A stretch of DNA of 64,000 nucleotides from Saccharothrix deserti (GCF_009769385.1 NZ_VKAB01000018.1:186001-250000); one strand, 5' to 3'; numbered from the stretch's first letter, positions 8,765-17,188 are shown. A program made the numbers and translations. The notes: a model not told the origin generated them from the sequence alone.

Positions 8765-10030
8765 TCACCGACTGAAGAGGAACACCTGGTCCGGCGGCTC
8801 CACCGGAGGAGGCCCGTCCGGCAGCCGGTCCAGCCTGGTCGGCGTCCACCGCCGGCGGCGACCGTTGACCAGGACCAGCGCGAGCACGCCCGCAGCGACC
8901 ACCACCGCCACGGCGCCCACCACGTACACACGGGCGTTCGCCGCCGCGTTGTGCCACCACTGCCGTTCACGCACAACGTCCGGGTCCTCGACCGGCTTGA
9001 CGACCACCGGCATGACGTCCGGCTTGGCGGCAGCCAGACCATCGGTGACCGCGCGGTACGGGTTGACCACACCGACCCCGTACGCGGCGGCCTCACCGCG
9101 TGCCGGACTCGCCGTGGCCAGCAGTCGGCGGGCGACTTCCGGCGCGGTCAGCTCCGGCCACGCCGCCCGCACCAGCGCCGCCGTGCCCGCGACGAACGGT
9201 GCGGCGAAGCTCGTGCCCTGCCAGTAGGCGTGCCCGCCCGCACGGGTCGCACCGGCCACCGCCGCACCCGGCGCGACCAGGTCGACGTAGTCGCCAACCT
9301 GCGAGCCGGACATCCGGTCACCCGCGATGTCGATCGCGCCGACGCCGAGCACACCGTCGTACGCGGCCGGGAACGAGGCGATCCGCGCGCCGCCGTCCTG
9401 CTGGCGGTTGCCGGCGGCGGCGACCACCAGCACGTCCTTGGCCACCGCGTGCGCCACCGCGTCCCGCACGTACTGGTTGTCCTCCTGCCCCGACATCGAC
9501 AGGTTGAGCACCTTCGCGCCCTGGTCAGCGGCATACCAGATACCGCGCGCCAGCACGACCGGGTCGAGCGTGTTCACCGCGCCCGTGTCGTCGAGATCCC
9601 GCTCGGCAACCCGCACCGGCAGCACCCGCGCGCCGGGCGCGACACCGTGGAAACCCACGCCGTCCACCGGATCGGCGGCGACGATGCTCGCCACGGCGGT
9701 GCCGTGCGAACCGCAGTCGAAATCGCCGGGCAGGTCGCCGACCAGGTAGAAGTCCTCGCCGCGCACCACCTTGCCGGGCGCGCTCAACTGCGGGTGGTCG
9801 CGGTCGACCCCCGTGTCCACCACGGCGACGAGCACCCCGGCCCCGGTGCTGTGCGGCCAGGCCCGTGTCACGTCGAGCGCCTGTTGCGCCCACGGCAGTT
9901 CCTTGATCGGCGGGCGCGCGGGCTCGGGATCACGACAGGCGCCCGGCGGCGGTGCCGCCAGAGCGTCCGGTGTGGACAGTGCCACGAGCGCGACGGCCGC
10001 GAGCGCGGTGCTGAGTCGTCTCACGGGCAC
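8765..10030 (-). CDS. mycP: Mycosin (MycP), type VII secretion-associated subtilisin-like protease
   Basis: 421 residues from GTG 10030, chosen because it gives a normal signal peptide (VRRLSTALAAVALVALS...ALAA). S8 subtilase domain with catalytic Asp in VAVVDTGVD, His in CGSHGTAVAS and Ser in QGTSFAAPFVAG. A C-terminal transmembrane helix (ARVYVVGAVAVVVAAGVLAL) and a short Arg-rich tail follow, the standard mycosin topology. Mycosins stabilise the ESX membrane complex and process some substrates. It is divergent from the small YbaB-like gene at 10123. Confidence 0.93.
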   Translation of the reverse strand: MPVRRLSTALAAVALVALSTPDALAAPPPGACRDPEPARPPIKELPWAQQALDVTRAWPHSTGAGVLVAVVDTGVDRDHPQLSAPGKVVRGEDFYLVGDLPGDFDCGSHGTAVASIVAADPVDGVGFHGVAPGARVLPVRVAERDLDDTGAVNTLDPVVLARGIWYAADQGAKVLNLSMSGQEDNQYVRDAVAHAVAKDVLVVAAAGNRQQDGGARIASFPAAYDGVLGVGAIDIAGDRMSGSQVGDYVDLVAPGAAVAGATRAGGHAYWQGTSFAAPFVAGTAALVRAAWPELTAPEVARRLLATASPARGEAAAYGVGVVNPYRAVTDGLAAAKPDVMPVVVKPVEDPDVVRERQWWHNAAANARVYVVGAVAVVVAAGVLALVLVNGRRRRWTPTRLDRLPDGPPPVEPPDQVFLFSR

Positions 10031-10122
10031 ATCGTCGGCACTCGGGCGCGGGCCGACGGCGGGGTGGCCGGAAGCGGTCACGTGCCGCCGTGCGCGGGCA
10101 GCGGCGAGCCAGCATTCCGGCC

Positions 10123-10380
10123 ATGGACTCAAGCGCCTACCGGCGACTCGCCGACGACCTGCGCGCCGTGCAACAGGGCGTGCAACAGGGGATGGCCGAG
10201 ATCCGGGCGACCGCCGACTCGCCGGACGGCCTGATCACCGCCACCGTCGGCGGGCGCGGTGAACTCCTCGACCTTGAGCCGAACCCGCGCGTCTACCGCG
10301 ACAGCGCCGCCGTCGGCCGGCAGTGCGTCCAGGACTACGTGCTCGCCGACCGCACGGGCGCCGGCGCGTTCGGGGGGTAG
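10123..10380 (+). CDS. YbaB/EbfC-like small protein of the ESX locus
   Basis: 85 residues from ATG 10123. An N-terminal helix is followed by SPDGLITATVGGRGELLDLE, which resembles the YbaB/EbfC nucleoid-associated fold; such paralogues are frequent in ESX loci of Pseudonocardiaceae. It is followed three bases later by a 46-codon ORF and is likely co-transcribed with it. Whether it binds DNA or acts as a secretion partner cannot be told from sequence. Confidence 0.75.
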   Translation: MDSSAYRRLADDLRAVQQGVQQGMAEIRATADSPDGLITATVGGRGELLDLEPNPRVYRDSAAVGRQCVQDYVLADRTGAGAFGG

Positions 10381-10383
10381 GAC

Positions 10384-10524
10384 ATGGCCGTCGCGCAGCC
10401 GTCCAGTGAGCTCGGCCTGTGGCCCAGGGTCGCGGAGGCCGTCGGCACGGGCGTCGCGTTGACCGGCAACGCCGTGCAGGCGATCCCCGACACCTTCGTC
10501 GCAGCCCTCAAGGGAATGTCATGA
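10384..10524 (+). CDS. Very small ESX-linked protein
   Basis: 46 residues (start MAVAQPSSELGLWPRVAE) from ATG 10384, three bases after the previous stop. Its own TGA overlaps the next ATG (ATGA at 10521-10524). The tight coupling on both sides is the main support. One amphipathic helix is likely; no family recognised. Confidence 0.6.
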   Translation: MAVAQPSSELGLWPRVAEAVGTGVALTGNAVQAIPDTFVAALKGMS

Positions 10525-11108
10525 CGCTGCCGTTCGTGTTCGACGTGCCGCCGCAGTTCACCCCGCTCGACCTGGCGGCCGAACCGGCGGACCAGGCGGA
10601 CCGGGTGGACCGGACCCCGCGGATGATCGCCGACGTCTGGCCCGCCGCCACGGCCGCGCAACGTGCCGCCCTGACCTCCGCGCAGGAACTCGTGGTGGAG
10701 CAGCTGCGCCAGGGCGGTGTGCGTTACGCGGCAACGGTCCTGGAGCCGGCGCACCCGACCACGGGCCTGTTCACCGTTGCCCTTCACCCGACCAGCGACC
10801 ACGACCCGCTGTCCGCGCTCGCCGCCGCCGTGCGACCTCTCGCGGCCAACGTGCGTGCCATCGACATCCCGCTGGGTCGGGCGTTGATCATCGCGCAGGA
10901 CTCCGCGGTCGCGGGCCGGCGCGTCCGCCAGTTGCAGGTGGCGGTCCACCTCACAGCCGACGACGCGGTGGCGGTGTTCGGCATCGCGACCGAGCACCTG
11001 CACGAGTGGGAGACCTACGCCCTGCACCTGGCCCGGGTCGTGAACGGCGTGCGGTCGCGCCCAGGCTCACCTCTCCGAGCCACCCCCGGCCAAGGGCAGG
11101 GGTTGTAG
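10521..11108 (+). CDS. ESX-associated hypothetical protein
   Basis: 195 residues from ATG 10521, overlapping the preceding stop by four bases. Mixed alpha/beta composition, no signal peptide or membrane segment (start MTLPFVFDVPPQFTPLDL). Position as the last gene of the mycP-divergent operon suggests a cytosolic accessory role, like the EspG-type chaperones found in ESX loci, but I see no specific EspG signature. Function unknown. Confidence 0.7.
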   Translation: MTLPFVFDVPPQFTPLDLAAEPADQADRVDRTPRMIADVWPAATAAQRAALTSAQELVVEQLRQGGVRYAATVLEPAHPTTGLFTVALHPTSDHDPLSALAAAVRPLAANVRAIDIPLGRALIIAQDSAVAGRRVRQLQVAVHLTADDAVAVFGIATEHLHEWETYALHLARVVNGVRSRPGSPLRATPGQGQGL

Positions 11109-11134
11109 CCGAGGGCATCCTTTGAGGGCGGTCC

Positions 11135-12175
11135 TTACCCGGCCAGCTTCCGCACGACGTACCGGGCGTCACGTCCGACGCCCCGCAACGTCGCCGACGA
11201 CAGGCTGCGCTGCCACTCCAGCCCCACGAAACCGAGCCCGCGGTGGGTGGTCGACAGCCCGCCGTGGTGCCGGGCGAAACCGCCGGAGTCCAACGCGCCC
11301 GACGACTCCAGGTAACCCAGGTCCGGCCGGTAACCGGTGGCGAGCACGAGCGCGTCGACCCGTTCCCGGCTGCCGTCGGCCCACGTGACCGTGTCGCCGT
11401 CGAGACCGGTGAACATCGGCCGCCGGTCCGGCCGCCCCGCGTCGACCGCCGCCCGGTAGACCCCGACGTCCAGCACGGGCGTGGAGAACTGCTTCGGCAG
11501 CCACCGGCCGATCGGCACCACGTCCACCCCGGTCACCGCCCACCACCAGTGCACGTCCCGTCCCAGCGGGCGTTGGCGGGCGAACCGGATCGGCTTGCGC
11601 GTGGCCAACGTGACCCGTGCGTCGGCCGCCAGTTCGCACGCGATCTGCACCGCCGAGTTCCCCGCGCCGACGACCACGACCCGCTTTCCCCGGTACGCCA
11701 ACGGGTTCACGTAGTCGGCGGCGTGGACCACCGACCCGGTAAACGTGTCCAACCCCGGCAACGCCGGGCGGTAGGGCCGGCCGAACCCACCGCTGGCCGC
11801 GATCACCCGCCGGGCACGCAACCGCTCGCCGTCGACCGACACCACCTCGAACCCGCCATCACCGGCGACGACCTTCTCCACCCGGAATCCCGTGCGCACG
11901 TCCACGTCGAGCCGGTCGGCATACCGGGCCAGGTAGTCCACCACCTCGTCCCGCCCCGGATAGCGTTCCGGGTCGCCGTCGAACGCCAACCCCGGCAGCG
12001 CGCTGTACCGGGCGGGCGAGAACAACGTCAGGCTCTCGTAGTACCGGGCCCACGACCCGGTCGACCGCTCCCCCGCCTCCAGCAGCACGGGCACGCCGCC
12101 CGCCGCCTTGACCGCGTGCGCGGCGGCCAGACCGGCCTGACCGGCGCCGATCACCAGCACCTCAACCATCGACAT
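11135..12175 (-). CDS. Flavin-dependent monooxygenase, ArsO-like
   Basis: 346 residues. FAD-binding GAGQAGLAAA near the N-terminus, NAD(P)H-binding VVVGAGNSAVQIA around residues 167-180, and the ATGYRPDL motif near residue 280, in the order of class B flavin monooxygenases. It is divergent from an ArsR-family gene with a 26-bp dyad between the two starts, an arrangement seen for ArsO-type enzymes and other ArsR-controlled flavoproteins. Substrate (organoarsenical, sulfur or amine) cannot be inferred. No arsenate reductase or efflux gene lies nearby, so an arsenic role is only a possibility. Confidence 0.85.
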   Translation of the reverse strand: MSMVEVLVIGAGQAGLAAAHAVKAAGGVPVLLEAGERSTGSWARYYESLTLFSPARYSALPGLAFDGDPERYPGRDEVVDYLARYADRLDVDVRTGFRVEKVVAGDGGFEVVSVDGERLRARRVIAASGGFGRPYRPALPGLDTFTGSVVHAADYVNPLAYRGKRVVVVGAGNSAVQIACELAADARVTLATRKPIRFARQRPLGRDVHWWWAVTGVDVVPIGRWLPKQFSTPVLDVGVYRAAVDAGRPDRRPMFTGLDGDTVTWADGSRERVDALVLATGYRPDLGYLESSGALDSGGFARHHGGLSTTHRGLGFVGLEWQRSLSSATLRGVGRDARYVVRKLAG

Positions 12176-12185
12176 AGGTCGATAG

Positions 12186-12211
12186 TATCGGAGATTCGCG
12201 AAATGACGATA
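12186..12211. promoter_or_regulatory. Dyad operator between flavin monooxygenase and ArsR gene
   Basis: A 26-bp dyad: TATCG, four bases, TTCGCGAA, four bases, CGATA. All 18 paired positions match. It lies 10 bases from one start codon and 20 from the other, where an ArsR-type repressor could block both promoters. Confidence 0.7.
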
Positions 12212-12231
12212 CGTCTGGGATCGTAGGCACC

Positions 12232-12534
12232 GTGGTCGAACTGGGCGAGACCTCCCGCCGCTTCCTCAAAGCCCTGGCCGGCGAGACCAGGCAGCAGCTG
12301 ATGCTGGAGTTCGCCGGCAACGCGGAACTCACCGTCGGCCAGGTGGCACAACGTGCGGGCATCGCCCAGTCCACCGCCTCCGAGCAGCTGTCACTGCTGC
12401 GCCAAGGCGGCCTGCTCACGTCCCGGCGCGACGGCAAGACCGTCTACTACCGCGCCGATCCGACCGGCATCACGGCCGCGCTCGGCGAACTGCAAGCCCA
12501 CTTGACGACGTGCTGCCCGCCGAACAGCGGGTAG
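12232..12534 (+). CDS. ArsR/SmtB-family repressor
   Basis: 100 residues from GTG 12232. Winged-helix domain with recognition region LTVGQVAQRAGIAQSTASEQ and wing GLLTSRRDGKTVYYR. No CxC or ELCVCDL-type metal motif in the DNA-binding helix; the only cysteines are a CC pair at the C-terminus (LTTCCPP), which could form an unusual sensing site. It probably represses itself and the divergent flavin monooxygenase through the dyad at 12186. Confidence 0.9.
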   Translation: MVELGETSRRFLKALAGETRQQLMLEFAGNAELTVGQVAQRAGIAQSTASEQLSLLRQGGLLTSRRDGKTVYYRADPTGITAALGELQAHLTTCCPPNSG

Positions 12535-12545
12535 CCTTTGCACAC

Positions 12546-12932
12546 GTGGGAGATCACGACAGGCCAGGGGTGGCGTTGTTCGAGGTGTCCGAGGCGCGAG
12601 AAGAGCTGGCCAGGCTTCGACCTGTGCTCGCCGAGATCGTCGCGGTCCGCGCCGACGCCGCCGAACTCGCCGCCTCCCTGCACGACGGCGGACCGCCCAC
12701 CGACCTCGGCGGGTTGCCCGAGCTCAAGGCCGCGCAGGCCCGGCTCGACGACCTCATGACCACGGTGCAGGCGACCGGCGCCGAGCTGAAGGGGTTCGCT
12801 CCCCTGCTGATCGACTTCCCGTCCGAACTCGACGGCGTCCCCGTCCTGCTGTGCTGGCTCGAAGGCGACGAAGGCCTGGAGTGGTACCACCGCGCGGACC
12901 TGGGGTTCGCCGGACGACGTCCGCTGAAGTGA
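12546..12932 (+). CDS. DUF2203-family protein
   Basis: 128 residues from GTG 12546. It starts with FEVSEAREELARLRPVL, then a helical region, and ends with the conserved LEGDEGLEWYHRADLGFAGRRPL, the hallmark of the DUF2203 family of small actinobacterial and bacillar proteins. It follows the arsR stop by 11 bases. An in-frame ATG at 12510 would overlap arsR. Function is unknown in the family. Confidence 0.85.
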   Translation: MGDHDRPGVALFEVSEAREELARLRPVLAEIVAVRADAAELAASLHDGGPPTDLGGLPELKAAQARLDDLMTTVQATGAELKGFAPLLIDFPSELDGVPVLLCWLEGDEGLEWYHRADLGFAGRRPLK

Positions 12933-12956
12933 CGATCCGCACGGGACGATGACGTC

Positions 12957-13119
12957 ACGGCGAACAGAGGAACGCGGGTAACCGCAGCGCGCGCGTCAGT
13001 CGGTCGTCGGCCCGGTCCCACTCGCCCCGGTGCAGGAACACCCTGGCCAGACCGCGGCAACTGCGACGGCCGGTCGAGCGCGTGCCCGAGCAGCCGGCTC
13101 GTGGTGCGCCAGTCGACCG
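12957..13119 (-). pseudogene. Possible remnant of a TPR-type regulator
   Basis: On the minus strand one frame reads LARVFLHRGEWDRADDRLTR and then stops, and a second frame just upstream reads RTTSRLLGHALDRPSQL. Joined by a frameshift these resemble one end of a tetratricopeptide unit. No start or intact frame remains. Low confidence; the stretch may simply be non-coding. Confidence 0.25.
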
Positions 13120-14703
13120 CTAGAAGGTGATGCTCCAGCCGTCGATCCTGCCGGTGTCGTACGTGAAGACGTCCTTCACCTGCAGCTTCCACGTGCCGTT
13201 CTTGTTCTCCGACGACGTGTCCACGGTGAACGTCTCGTGGATGCCGTCCGGGGAACTCACCCCATCGGGCTTGCGCAGCACGAACACCGCGCCGCTCGGA
13301 CCCACCAGGTCCACCGCCAGGTCGGCGGTGTACGGGTGCACGATGTCCACCTTCACCGCGGTCGAGGCCGTGCCGCGACCGTCGCAACCGGACACGGCGA
13401 TGCTCGACGTCACGGCCTGTCCGGCGTCCGGGATCGCCACGTCGTCGGTGCTCGAACCACCCTTGCAGGTCGGCGGGTTCGGGTCGCCGCCGCTGATGAA
13501 CGCCGTGTGCAGCAACCTGTCCGGTGAGCCCGAACCCCCGTCCTCGACCACGCCGGTGGTGGCGTTGTCGGTCAAGGCCTTGGCCACGTCCGCCGGGGTG
13601 GCCGCGGTGTTGGCCGCCAGGTACAGCGCCGCCGCGCCCGCCACGTGCGGTGTCGCCATCGAGGTGCCGTTGAGCGGGCGGTTGCCGCCGTCGTTCCAGG
13701 TCGAGGTGATGTCCGAGCCCGGCGCGAAGATGTCGGTGCAGCTGCCGTAGTTGGAGAACGAGGACCGGTTGTCCGAGTTGTCGCTCGCGTTGACCGTGAT
13801 CGCCTCGGGGGTGCGGGCGGGCGTGGTGTCGCACGCGTCGCGGTTGTCGTTGCCGGCGGCCACCGCGAAGGTGATGCCCGCCGCGATCGTCTTCTTGACC
13901 GCGTCGTCCACTGAGGACTTGCCCGGACCGCCGAGGCTCATGTTCGCCACGGCCGGTTTGACCGCGTTCTTCGCCACCCAGTCCAAGCCGCCGATGATCT
14001 GCGACCACTGGCCCGCGCCCATGCAGTTGAGCACCCGGACGCCGACCAGCTTCACGCCCTTGGCCACGCCGTAGGTGGTGGAGCCGAGGGTACCCGCGAC
14101 GTGCGTGCCGTGACCGTGGCAGTCGTCCGCCACCGCGTCGTCGTCGATGAAGTCGTGGCCGTCGACGGCCCGGCCGCCGAAATCGGCGTGCGCCTTGTGG
14201 ATCCCGGTGTCGATGACGTACGCGGTGACGTTGGCCGCACCGCCGGCGTAGGTGTACTTCGCGTCGAGCGGCAACTTCTTCTGGTCCACCCGGTCCAGGC
14301 CCCAGGTCGGGTTGTTCTGGGTGTCGGTGGCGTGCGCGGTGCCGTCCTGCTCCACGTACTCCACGGCCGGGTCGGCGGCGACCCTGCGCGCCTGCTCCTC
14401 GTTCATCGCGGCGGAGAAGCCGCGCAGCGTGGCGGTGTAGGTGAGCTTGACCCGACCGCCGTACCTGGCGGTCAGGTCGGCCGCGGCGGCTTCCGTCTGC
14501 GGTGCGCTGAACCCCTGGTCGCGCAGCACGACGATGTAGCTGTCCTTCACCGCGCCCGGCTGGTCGGCGCCGCGGATGTCGCCCCGCTTCCCCGCCGCGC
14601 CATCGTGGGCGGTGTGACCGTGGCCGACGGCGGTCAGCACCAGGGCCGCCGTGGCCAGGCAGGCGGTGATCACCGGTCGCCGGATCGCGCGATCACCTCG
14701 CAT
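13120..14703 (-). CDS. Secreted proteinase K-like subtilase with C-terminal P domain
   Basis: 527 residues from ATG 14703 (GGAG eight bases upstream). Signal peptide about residues 1-35, inhibitor I9 propeptide (SYIVVLRDQGFS...), then an S8 domain with Asp in AYVIDTGIH, His in CHGHGTHVAGT and Ser in NGTSMATPHVAG. The last 100 residues or so form a proprotein-convertase P-like beta domain (SSIAVSGCDGRGTAS ... DGWSITF). An extracellular protease that matures by removal of its propeptide. Upstream in-frame ATGs at 14751 and 14775 lack a ribosome site and weaken the signal peptide. Confidence 0.92.
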   Translation of the reverse strand: MRGDRAIRRPVITACLATAALVLTAVGHGHTAHDGAAGKRGDIRGADQPGAVKDSYIVVLRDQGFSAPQTEAAAADLTARYGGRVKLTYTATLRGFSAAMNEEQARRVAADPAVEYVEQDGTAHATDTQNNPTWGLDRVDQKKLPLDAKYTYAGGAANVTAYVIDTGIHKAHADFGGRAVDGHDFIDDDAVADDCHGHGTHVAGTLGSTTYGVAKGVKLVGVRVLNCMGAGQWSQIIGGLDWVAKNAVKPAVANMSLGGPGKSSVDDAVKKTIAAGITFAVAAGNDNRDACDTTPARTPEAITVNASDNSDNRSSFSNYGSCTDIFAPGSDITSTWNDGGNRPLNGTSMATPHVAGAAALYLAANTAATPADVAKALTDNATTGVVEDGGSGSPDRLLHTAFISGGDPNPPTCKGGSSTDDVAIPDAGQAVTSSIAVSGCDGRGTASTAVKVDIVHPYTADLAVDLVGPSGAVFVLRKPDGVSSPDGIHETFTVDTSSENKNGTWKLQVKDVFTYDTGRIDGWSITF

Positions 14704-14781
14704 CGGTCGTACTCCGGCCGCGCTGATCTCCGGACCTCGACGGGCTCGCATGGCCTTCGGGCTACCCCGGCCCATGATCGG

Positions 14782-15420
14782 TCATGCGCCGGGGGCTGTC
14801 ACTGGATCGGGGGAACGGCCACGCCGGCTGCCCCGGTAGGCCCGCTCCCGCGCCCTGGTGAGCACGGCGGGAACCAGGTCGAGTCCCGGCGGCCGGTTCC
14901 GGATCGGGTCGAGCGCGGGCAGGTCGCGGTCGACGTCCAGCGGCCGGGCGACGAGCCTGCCGACCGGCCGCCAGGGTCCGCCGACCTCCAGCGTGAACCC
15001 CAGTTCGTCCGGCAGGTCGGCCAACGCCGCCGAGCCGGTCCGGCCCGGATCGGGCACGGCGGCCAGCCACACCAGGCGACCGCGCCGGCGGAACGGGGCG
15101 ATGCTGCCGTAACGGCCGCTCGACCACGTCCGGGCGGGCAGGGGCAGCACTCGGGCGAACGACGTGGACAGCAGCACGTCCCAAGGTCCCGGCAGCCGGA
15201 ACGCCAACCCGAGCACGTCGGGCAGCCCGCCGGGCGTGCCCGCGCCCTTGGACAGCCGACCGATCACGTCGGTCTCCCCCAGCGGCAGCGGCAACGCGGG
15301 GTCGAAGGTCGCGGTCACCGTGCCCTCGAACCACCGGCCGCGCGGGTGGACCGCCCTGGCGTCCCGTGCGTCGGCCAGCGCGCGGAACGCGGTTTCGACG
15401 ACGTCAGGCACTGCGGGCAT
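14782..15420 (-). CDS. Catalase-fold-like protein
   Basis: 212 residues. VHPRGRWFEGTVTATFD resembles the catalase active-site histidine segment (His25 here), and RLSKGAGTPGGLPDVLGLAF followed by WDVLLSTS matches the catalase stretch FSxxxG...PDxRGxAxKF...WDLVGNN. The distal Asn of true catalases is Ser here, and the protein is less than half the normal length, so peroxide dismutation is doubtful. It could be a heme- or lipid-binding relative. Its start overlaps the 3' end of a 41-codon ORF, so the two are probably coupled. Confidence 0.6.
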   Translation of the reverse strand: MPAVPDVVETAFRALADARDARAVHPRGRWFEGTVTATFDPALPLPLGETDVIGRLSKGAGTPGGLPDVLGLAFRLPGPWDVLLSTSFARVLPLPARTWSSGRYGSIAPFRRRGRLVWLAAVPDPGRTGSAALADLPDELGFTLEVGGPWRPVGRLVARPLDVDRDLPALDPIRNRPPGLDLVPAVLTRARERAYRGSRRGRSPDPVTAPGA

Positions 15421-15529
15421 TCGGGTTGCCCTTGAGCCCCGGACCCAGCATGAAGTTCGCCGCGCTCGCCTTGTCCACCAGCACCCCGTAGAACCACAGC
15501 ACGGCGTACAGCTGCGTGGTCGAACTCAT
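15404..15529 (-). CDS. Small hypothetical protein upstream of catalase-fold gene
   Basis: 41 residues beginning MSSTTQLYAVLWFYGVLVDK, from ATG 15529 with AGGTGA five bases upstream. Its last 17 bases overlap the start of the 14782-15420 gene in another frame. The aromatic-rich N-terminal half could be a short membrane or interface helix. Supported by the ribosome site and the overlap only; no family recognised. Confidence 0.5.
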   Translation of the reverse strand: MSSTTQLYAVLWFYGVLVDKASAANFMLGPGLKGNPNARSA

Positions 15530-15534
15530 GCGGA

Positions 15535-16122
15535 TCACCTCGCCTGTGAAGGTGGTTTCCGCTCGACTACCCCCTGATCACCACCCGAAACGGCCCGACC
15601 GTCGCCACCCGAAGCGACCCGACCGTCACCGTCCGGCATGGCCCGCCCATCGCCATCCGAACCAGCCCGCCCGTCACCACTCGGCACCGCCCGCCCGTCA
15701 CCACCCGCCGCAACCCGACCATCGCCACCCGAAGCGGCGCGCCCGTCGACCCGCGAAGCAGTCCGCCCCTCACCACTCGGCACGGCCCGCCCGGTCGCCG
15801 CCGACGCCACGTCCGGGTAGCGTGGGAACAGCCGGTCAAGATCGGTGCGTTCGAACACCCGCCGCACGTGCGGCGGCACGGCGGCCAGCCGCAGCCAACC
15901 GCCCGAGCGCTGCGCCCGCGCCCTGGTGCGGACCAGCGCGCTCATGGCCTGGGCCCCGCAGAACGCCACCCCGGACATGTCCAGCACGATCCGGTCGCGC
16001 CCCTCGGTCACCAACCGGTCCATCCGGTCCAACACCCGACGCGCGCCCGCCAGGTCCAGCTCCCCGGTCGCCACCACCACCGCGCACCCCGTCCGGTGGG
16101 CCTCGACCGACAACGCCAGCAT
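15535..16122 (-). CDS. STAS-domain protein (anti-sigma factor antagonist type) with octapeptide tail
   Basis: 195 residues from ATG 16122 (AAGGGATCGGA upstream). Residues 8-108 form a STAS domain (VVVATGELDLAGARRVLDRM, then IVLDMSGVAF). The usual phosphorylated D-S-S-G loop reads FCGAQAMSAL, so the phospho-serine is absent. Residues 116-183 are about nine copies of an eight-residue unit of the form GDGRAxxS, encoded by a 24-bp tandem repeat, with a short basic end. Likely cytosolic, binding an anti-sigma kinase of the RsbW type without classical control by phosphorylation. It sits 11 bases after the Ppx/GppA gene in one operon. Confidence 0.8.
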   Translation of the reverse strand: MLALSVEAHRTGCAVVVATGELDLAGARRVLDRMDRLVTEGRDRIVLDMSGVAFCGAQAMSALVRTRARAQRSGGWLRLAAVPPHVRRVFERTDLDRLFPRYPDVASAATGRAVPSGEGRTASRVDGRAASGGDGRVAAGGDGRAVPSGDGRAGSDGDGRAMPDGDGRVASGGDGRAVSGGDQGVVERKPPSQAR

Positions 16123-16133
16123 TCCGATCCCTT

Positions 16134-17087
16134 TCACGCCACCCGGCAGTACTCGTCGTCGCCCGCCCAGCTCAAGGTGAGCAGCAGCCCTTCCCTGGTG
16201 GACCAGGGACATATCCGCACCTCGTCCTGGCCGGTGGCCACCATCAGCGCCTCCGCGACCAGCGCGCCCGCCAGCGACTGCTCGGCCCGGTGCGGGGAGA
16301 TGCCGGGCAGTCGCGCGCGTCTGGGCGCGGGCATCCGGGCCAGTCGGGGTATCCACGCGCGCAGGTCGGTCAGGCGCAGGAAACGCGGCACGAACGGCCC
16401 GTCGTGCTGCGGTCTGGCCCCGGCCAGCCGCGCCAGCTGCTGGAACACCTTCGAGCAGCCGACGGCCCGGTGGTCGGCGACGGAGGTGCCGTCCAGCGCC
16501 GCCACCACCTGGTCGTGCACCAGGACCTGCTCACGGGCCAGGCCGCGGTGGTCGCGCGGCGCGGTCCGGTCGAGAGCCGGCCGCCGGGTCAGCGTGCGGG
16601 CGCCGAACGGCAGCGAACGCACCAGCGACGGCTCGGCGTCGTCACCCGCCGCGAGTTCCACCGTGCCGCCGCCGACGTCGAGCACGAGCAGCGCGCCGAC
16701 GTGCCAGCCGAACCAGTGCCGCGCGGCCACGTAGGCCAGGCGCGCCTCCTCCTGTCCGGGCAGCACGCGCAGCTGCGTGCCGGTGCGGCGGGCGATCTCG
16801 GCGATCACCTGATCGGCGTTGGTGGCATCGCGGATCACGGAAGTCGCGAACGGGACGACACCCACGACACCGGCCCGTTCCGCGATCCGGCGCGCGGTGC
16901 GGACAGCGGTCACAACCTGTTCCACGCCGTCCGGGCCGAGTCGGTTGTGCGGGTCGAGGGCCCGGTCGAGGCGGAGCCGGGTCTTGTGCGAGACGACGGG
17001 GTGCAGCGGGGAGCCCGACACGACGAGGAGGTGAGCGCTGAAGCAGCCGATGTCGAGCACCCCGACCTGACCTGGCCGTCTGGACAT
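16134..17087 (-). CDS. Ppx/GppA-family phosphatase
   Basis: 317 residues, the short actinobacterial form of exopolyphosphatase. ASKHA-type folds: VGVLDIGCFSAHLLVV (phosphate-1 loop, with Cys where many have Gly-Ser-Asn), PFATSVIRDATN, and the Gly-rich LVLDVGGGTVELA. It hydrolyses polyphosphate or pppGpp in characterised relatives; which applies here is not visible. First gene of an operon with the STAS gene, so a link between stringent or polyphosphate signals and sigma control is conceivable. Confidence 0.88.
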   Translation of the reverse strand: MSRRPGQVGVLDIGCFSAHLLVVSGSPLHPVVSHKTRLRLDRALDPHNRLGPDGVEQVVTAVRTARRIAERAGVVGVVPFATSVIRDATNADQVIAEIARRTGTQLRVLPGQEEARLAYVAARHWFGWHVGALLVLDVGGGTVELAAGDDAEPSLVRSLPFGARTLTRRPALDRTAPRDHRGLAREQVLVHDQVVAALDGTSVADHRAVGCSKVFQQLARLAGARPQHDGPFVPRFLRLTDLRAWIPRLARMPAPRRARLPGISPHRAEQSLAGALVAEALMVATGQDEVRICPWSTREGLLLTLSWAGDDEYCRVA

Positions 17088-17188
17088 ACGTCACCACCAA
17101 CCGCGAGTGAGAGGTACCGGGGGGAGTGCCCACGAGCACATCGGGTGAAACCGGATTGGGTGATCCGACCGGGGGTAGTTCACCCACC

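Noticed and set aside
11135-12534. Arsenic-resistance operon
   Set aside because: Only an ArsR-type regulator and a flavin monooxygenase are present; no arsenate reductase, efflux pump or methyltransferase, and the regulator lacks the usual metal-binding motif.
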